From Ethanoligenens sp047722935 (GTDB lineage Bacteria; Bacillota; Clostridia; Oscillospirales; Ethanoligenentaceae), in assembly GCA_047722935.1 (NCBI GenBank), contig JBDNZS010000008.1, positions 7,082 to 71,081 of the forward strand: 64,000 nt of DNA, in the 5' to 3' direction. The position numbers and the translations under genes were made by a program. The notes under the pieces are model-generated. The model was not told where the DNA came from, searched no databases, and was given only the letters and a program-made list of their open reading frames with translations. This document shows, piece after piece, positions 60,479 to 64,000 of this stretch; position 1 is the stretch's first letter; every line of letters starts with the position of its first letter.

Positions 60479-61234
60479 TCATGTGTCTGAAATTTCGCAG
60501 TGCGGCGCGGCGGCTTGCTCCAGCAGGATGCGCGCGGGGTCCCGCAGCGTCGGGCATACCGTTTCCGGCGGAGACAAAAAATTACCTTGCGCGTAGGCAA
60601 TGCCGCTTTCTGCCAGTGCGCGCAGCTGTTCTGCCGTGTGCACGCCCACGGCAATGACCTGCGCATGAATCATTTGTGCGAGCGCACAGGCACTTTGATA
60701 GGAACCTCCTGTTTCCAGGAGGGATACTTTGATATAATCCGGGTGTAGATTATGTACGCTTAGCAACTCTGTGCTGCCTGGTACGGTGTTGTCGCAGGCA
60801 ATATGAAAACCCGCTTTTTTCAATTGCTGCACCAAATCGATGAAGCTGCCGAATTTACAGATATCTTCTTCCATGGTAAATTCCAGAACGATTCTGTCTG
60901 CGGGGTAACTTTCTTCGCGGGTGTGCAGGATGTCTTCCGCTTTTGTGAACCGGTCGAAAAGAGCGGCTGGGTCAATGTTGATGAACAAAAGCCCTTCCGC
61001 ATGCTGTTCCCGCGCACAGTGCAGAATGGTATCGCGGCAAAGCCTATCCAATTCTGGTAGACGGTTGTATCGTTTGGCTTCGCTGAACAGTGCAAGAGGG
61101 GCATGCAGTGCTCCTTCCGGTCCGCGTGTCAATGCCTCGTAGCCGAAGATGCTTCCGGTTTTTAGGGCGACAATGGGCTGAAAAAGTGTTTGCACCAGAT
61201 TTTTTTCGAGTATTTCGTCAAGTTGTGTGCTCAT
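60479..61234 (-). CDS. Degenerate EAL-domain protein
   Basis: The 251-aa product is a stand-alone EAL domain. It keeps GYEALTRG (EAL motif, about 31-38), the Asn of LFINIDP and the Lys of DYIKVS, but other catalytic points differ. The DDFGTG motif reads DNTVPG, and the EGVE motif reads VGVH, so the conserved Glu is lost. It is therefore probably unable to hydrolyse c-di-GMP and may bind it or a protein instead. The ATG at 61234 follows GAAGGGAAG. No GGDEF domain is fused. Confidence 0.85.
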   Translation of the reverse strand: MSTQLDEILEKNLVQTLFQPIVALKTGSIFGYEALTRGPEGALHAPLALFSEAKRYNRLPELDRLCRDTILHCAREQHAEGLLFINIDPAALFDRFTKAEDILHTREESYPADRIVLEFTMEEDICKFGSFIDLVQQLKKAGFHIACDNTVPGSTELLSVHNLHPDYIKVSLLETGGSYQSACALAQMIHAQVIAVGVHTAEQLRALAESGIAYAQGNFLSPPETVCPTLRDPARILLEQAAAPHCEISDT

Positions 61235-61364
61235 TTTCAACTTCCCTTCGCTATCCAACGCAATTGTGCAGGCAGATGCGATGACAACAATGATGTTATT
61301 TTATCACATGTGGTCGGTTATGTAAATTATGGCAGAAAAATTTGATAGTACGGGGAAAAAGCAA

Positions 61365-63056
61365 ATGAAAGTTGTTCTGACAGTGCTTAATGCGCAATAT
61401 GTGCATATGGCGTTGGCGCCATGGAGCCTGAAAGCCGCCTGTGCCGATCTTTGCGAGGTGGTCGTGCGGGAATACACCATCAATCGGGATGACCGTGCTA
61501 TTCTGCGCAGCCTGGTGGAGGAACGCCCGGATGTGCTGGGCTTCTGCACATATCTCTTCAACATTGAGCAGGTATGTGCACTCGCAGCGGATATCAAAGC
61601 GCTGCTTCCGGAGACGGTGATTATTTTTGGCGGCCCGGAGGCAGGGTATGACCCGGCTGTTTTCCGCAACTGCCCCACTGTGGACTACGTGGTGCGCGGA
61701 GAAGGGGAAACGCCGCTGCGCGGTTTACTGGAGGCGCTGCGTGATGGCTTAAAACCGCAAATCCCAGGTGTAGCGACCAGAGAGCGGGATTGCCCACCGG
61801 TCGTGGAAAGCAATCCGGATGCCTTGCCTTCTCCCTATACCGATGAGATGCTGGCCGCGTCCGCCGGACGCATCCTGTATTTTGAAGCCTCGCGCGGGTG
61901 CCCATTTCGCTGTGCATATTGTTTGTCCTCTCTGGGGGGCGGAGCGCGTTTTTTCGCATCCGACCGTGTGCGTACAGAGCTTGCGCGCGTGCTGCATTCT
62001 CCGGCTAAACAGATCAAGTTTGTCGACCGCACATTTAACTGTCGTCTGCCGCGCGCCAAAGAGATCGTGAGTGCGGTGTTGGCGATGGCGGCGGAAGAGC
62101 CTGCTATCGCATCTAAACACATTCATTTTGAGGTGGCCGCCGACTTGTTTGATGATGAACTGATTGGGCTGTTCGCGCAGGCGCCTGCAGGGCTGTTCCA
62201 ACTGGAAATCGGCATTCAGAGCTTTCACGCGCCCACGCTGGAGGCTGTCCACCGGGCAAGCGACCTTATGCGGTGTGCCCGTGCCATCTCCCGTCTGTGC
62301 ACGCCGTACAATGTGCATATTCATACTGACCTGATTGCCGGGCTGCCGCTTGAGGACTATACGGTTTTTGCACGTTCGTTCGATGCACTGTACGCGCTTG
62401 CACCCCATTGTATCCAGCTTGGTTTCCTGAAAATGCTCAAAGGTGCGGAAATGCGTGCGGTCGCCGACCGTACGCCTGGATATTTATATTGCGAGAACCC
62501 CCCGTATCAAATTCTGCAAACGCCTTGGATGTCGTTCATGGAGCTGGGCAAGCTGGAAGACATCGCGTTCTGTGTGGAACGGCTGTACAACAGCGGACGG
62601 TTTATGCTTTCCCTGCCGTATCTGATTGCCCGCTTCCCTACGCCGTTTGCGTTCTATGAAGCGTTTGCGAAAGCACTGCGTGCGCACGGCTGTTTTGCAC
62701 GGCCGATCTCTTATCAGGAAGTCTGTGCGGAGCTGGTGGCCTTTGCCCAAACCTGTTTTTCGTCGGAACAGACAGATGCTCTGCGCATCTTGATGCGTTT
62801 TGATTTTTACCGTTGCGACAATTCGAGCAATCCGCCGCACTGCCTGCCGCGCGAAGCGCCGGTATGTGCGCGTGCATTGTATGCGGGGCAAAAGGGAAGG
62901 CGTGTGCATTTTGAAGCGTTCCCGTTTGACCCTCCCGCTTTCGCAAGAACCGGGCAAAAGAGCGGGCAGGCAGTCTATTGTTTCAATTATACGCACCGCC
63001 ATCCGGTCACGGGGCTGTACGCGGTGGAGAAAACAGAGATTCCCCCACGGCTCTGA
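61365..63056 (+). CDS. B12-binding-domain radical SAM protein
   Basis: The 563-aa protein has an N-terminal cobalamin-binding-type domain (about 1-135; LVEERPDVLGFCTYLFN, IIFGGPEAGYDP), then a radical SAM core with SRGCPFRCAYCLSS (about 181-194; Cx3Cx2C cluster motif) and FQLEIGIQSF. A C-terminal region of DUF4080 type follows. The B12 domain lacks an obvious DxHxxG motif, so base-off cobalamin binding is not assured. Substrate unknown. The ATG at 61365 follows GGGGAAAAA; the Met 12 codons earlier has no ribosome site. Confidence 0.88.
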   Translation: MKVVLTVLNAQYVHMALAPWSLKAACADLCEVVVREYTINRDDRAILRSLVEERPDVLGFCTYLFNIEQVCALAADIKALLPETVIIFGGPEAGYDPAVFRNCPTVDYVVRGEGETPLRGLLEALRDGLKPQIPGVATRERDCPPVVESNPDALPSPYTDEMLAASAGRILYFEASRGCPFRCAYCLSSLGGGARFFASDRVRTELARVLHSPAKQIKFVDRTFNCRLPRAKEIVSAVLAMAAEEPAIASKHIHFEVAADLFDDELIGLFAQAPAGLFQLEIGIQSFHAPTLEAVHRASDLMRCARAISRLCTPYNVHIHTDLIAGLPLEDYTVFARSFDALYALAPHCIQLGFLKMLKGAEMRAVADRTPGYLYCENPPYQILQTPWMSFMELGKLEDIAFCVERLYNSGRFMLSLPYLIARFPTPFAFYEAFAKALRAHGCFARPISYQEVCAELVAFAQTCFSSEQTDALRILMRFDFYRCDNSSNPPHCLPREAPVCARALYAGQKGRRVHFEAFPFDPPAFARTGQKSGQAVYCFNYTHRHPVTGLYAVEKTEIPPRL

Positions 63057-63204
63057 TACGAGGATGCACGTTCTCACTACGGCTGCATAGACTGGACTAT
63101 GCGATGCGATGGCGGCAGGCTCGGCCGCCGTAAATCAGAGGGCAGCCGCCCGGACGCCGCCTGTGCGGCGCCACGACAGCTGCCGCAACAAGGGGGCGCG
63201 GCGC

Positions 63205-63873
63205 ATGAACGAGCAACCGGTTACCGTAACAAGACGCCAGATACAAGGCAAGCCGCAATACAGCGGCGTGACGATGGTGGAGATCGATATAGCATATCCG
63301 AGGGTGCTGACCAAGGGCAGTCCGGCGGGGCAGGTCATCAGCGTGGCCTACGACCATGTGGCCCGCCGGTTTTACGCATATGCGTCCAAAAAGATGTATG
63401 CGGACGCAGTGCTGGCGTGGCGGGATGCCAAGAAAAACGGATTTCCGTTCAATACATATCAGGCGGTTATGACCTATGAGGTGCCGTTCAACCATGGCGG
63501 CCTGCTTTCCATCTATTACGACCAATATACTTACACCGGTGGTGCGCATGGCAACACAACGCGGCGCGCCGACACATGGCGGGCGTGGGATGCACGCAGG
63601 CTGCCGCTGAATGCGTTTTTTTACAACGCGGGCTATCGGAATATAATCTTCCGATCAATATTTGCTCAGATTCAGCAGGACCCTGACAAATATTTTGAAG
63701 ATTACCAGAAAAACGTGTTTCAATACTTCGATGAACGGAATTTTTATCTCACCCCGCAGGGGTTTGCCCTTTTCTTCCCGCTGTATACCATTGCGCCATA
63801 TGTGAGCGGCATCCCGGTATTTATCGTGCCATACGAATTGTTTGGCGAATTGCTCAAAATCCGTCCGGTCTGA
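63205..63873 (+). CDS. DUF3298/DUF4163-type protein
   Basis: The 222-aa protein shows the pattern of the DUF4163-DUF3298 pair: EIDIAYPRV at the start, VMTYEVPFNHGGLLSIYYDQYTYTGGAHGN (about residues 91-120 in two conserved pieces) and FYLTPQGFALFFPLYTIAPYVSGIPVF near the end. Relatives are usually secreted or membrane-linked (RsiV, PdaC tail); this one has no signal peptide from the chosen start. ATG at 63205 follows AAGGGGG. A terminator follows. Confidence 0.8.
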   Translation: MNEQPVTVTRRQIQGKPQYSGVTMVEIDIAYPRVLTKGSPAGQVISVAYDHVARRFYAYASKKMYADAVLAWRDAKKNGFPFNTYQAVMTYEVPFNHGGLLSIYYDQYTYTGGAHGNTTRRADTWRAWDARRLPLNAFFYNAGYRNIIFRSIFAQIQQDPDKYFEDYQKNVFQYFDERNFYLTPQGFALFFPLYTIAPYVSGIPVFIVPYELFGELLKIRPV

Positions 63874-63905
63874 CAAACGGTGCAAGTACGGACAGCTGTG
63901 CGGAG

Positions 63906-63941
63906 AACGTCCCTTTTGGTGTACAGAAGGGGCGTTTTTTA
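63906..63941 (+). terminator. Terminator after the DUF3298 gene
   Basis: AACGTCCCTT pairs with AAGGGGCGTT (one G-U) around an 11-nt loop and is followed by TTTTTT. The last 59 bases of the window are A/T-rich with no feature. Confidence 0.85.
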
Positions 63942-64000
63942 TTATTACATAAACACCATATTTATAATAATTTTATTTTTAAGCACAGCTGTTTTAAAAA

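Overview
This window looks like a chromosome segment from a Gram-positive, endospore-lineage Clostridia, most likely a member of Oscillospirales. The evidence is the Bacillus-like order rny-ymdB-spoVS, the rpsT/gpr pair, a type II fatty-acid cluster of Clostridial layout, SUF genes in the order C-B-D-S-U, strong AGGAGG ribosome sites and SigA-type promoters. Codon third positions are GC-rich, so base composition is moderately high for Clostridia. The genus cannot be fixed from the sequence; an Ethanoligenens-like organism would fit. No phage, insertion sequence, CRISPR array, tRNA or rRNA is visible. A run of 100 N at 55755-55854 marks an assembly gap inside a tandem repeat.

Layout. 1-258: tail of an SPFH-type protein. 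455-11172: de novo purine synthesis, in which purE-purC-purF-purM-purN-prs follow an attenuator-like leader. Next come a minus-strand SPFH/ribbon-helix-helix pair, purH under a ZTP riboswitch, a tandem hairpin repeat, and purD. 11316-13154: an XRE regulator divergent from a histidine phosphatase, then an unlisted 55-aa gene with its own promoter, operator-like dyad and terminator. 13229-20714 (minus): recG, fakA, yloU, an orphan peptide-binding lipoprotein, spoVS and ymdB. 20748-23616: rny, then a divergent LytTR regulator with a DUF3021 membrane partner. 23669-32133 (minus): the whole shikimate pathway plus the Phe and Tyr branches (aroE-aroK; aroF-tyrA-aroB; aroA-aroC-pheA). 32352-41503: fabD facing away from fabH-fabG-fabF-accB-fabZ-accC-accD-accA, then acpP behind a structured leader and a 50-aa membrane protein gene. 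41829-50147: rpsT, gpr with two unknown genes, tsaD, rimI, a small tyrosine phosphatase, polA and ogg. 50177-52745: PilZ, an MFS exporter and a VOC protein. 52814-58297: the SUF Fe-S operon with tandem repeats between sufB and sufD. 58409-64000: an unknown protein, an ApbE-like protein, a degenerate EAL protein, a B12-binding radical SAM protein and a DUF3298-type protein.

The most notable find is in front of aroF (30420-30645). A consensus promoter is followed by a 31-codon reading frame with a good ribosome site and a run of Phe and Tyr codons. Its stop codon lies inside a 7-base segment complementary to the 5' arm of a strong intrinsic terminator just before aroF. This is the architecture of classical ribosome-mediated transcription attenuation, here apparently sensing Phe and Tyr supply for aroF-tyrA-aroB. 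Other leaders (purE, purH, acpP, sufC) also carry terminator-like hairpins, so premature termination may be a common control mode in this genome.
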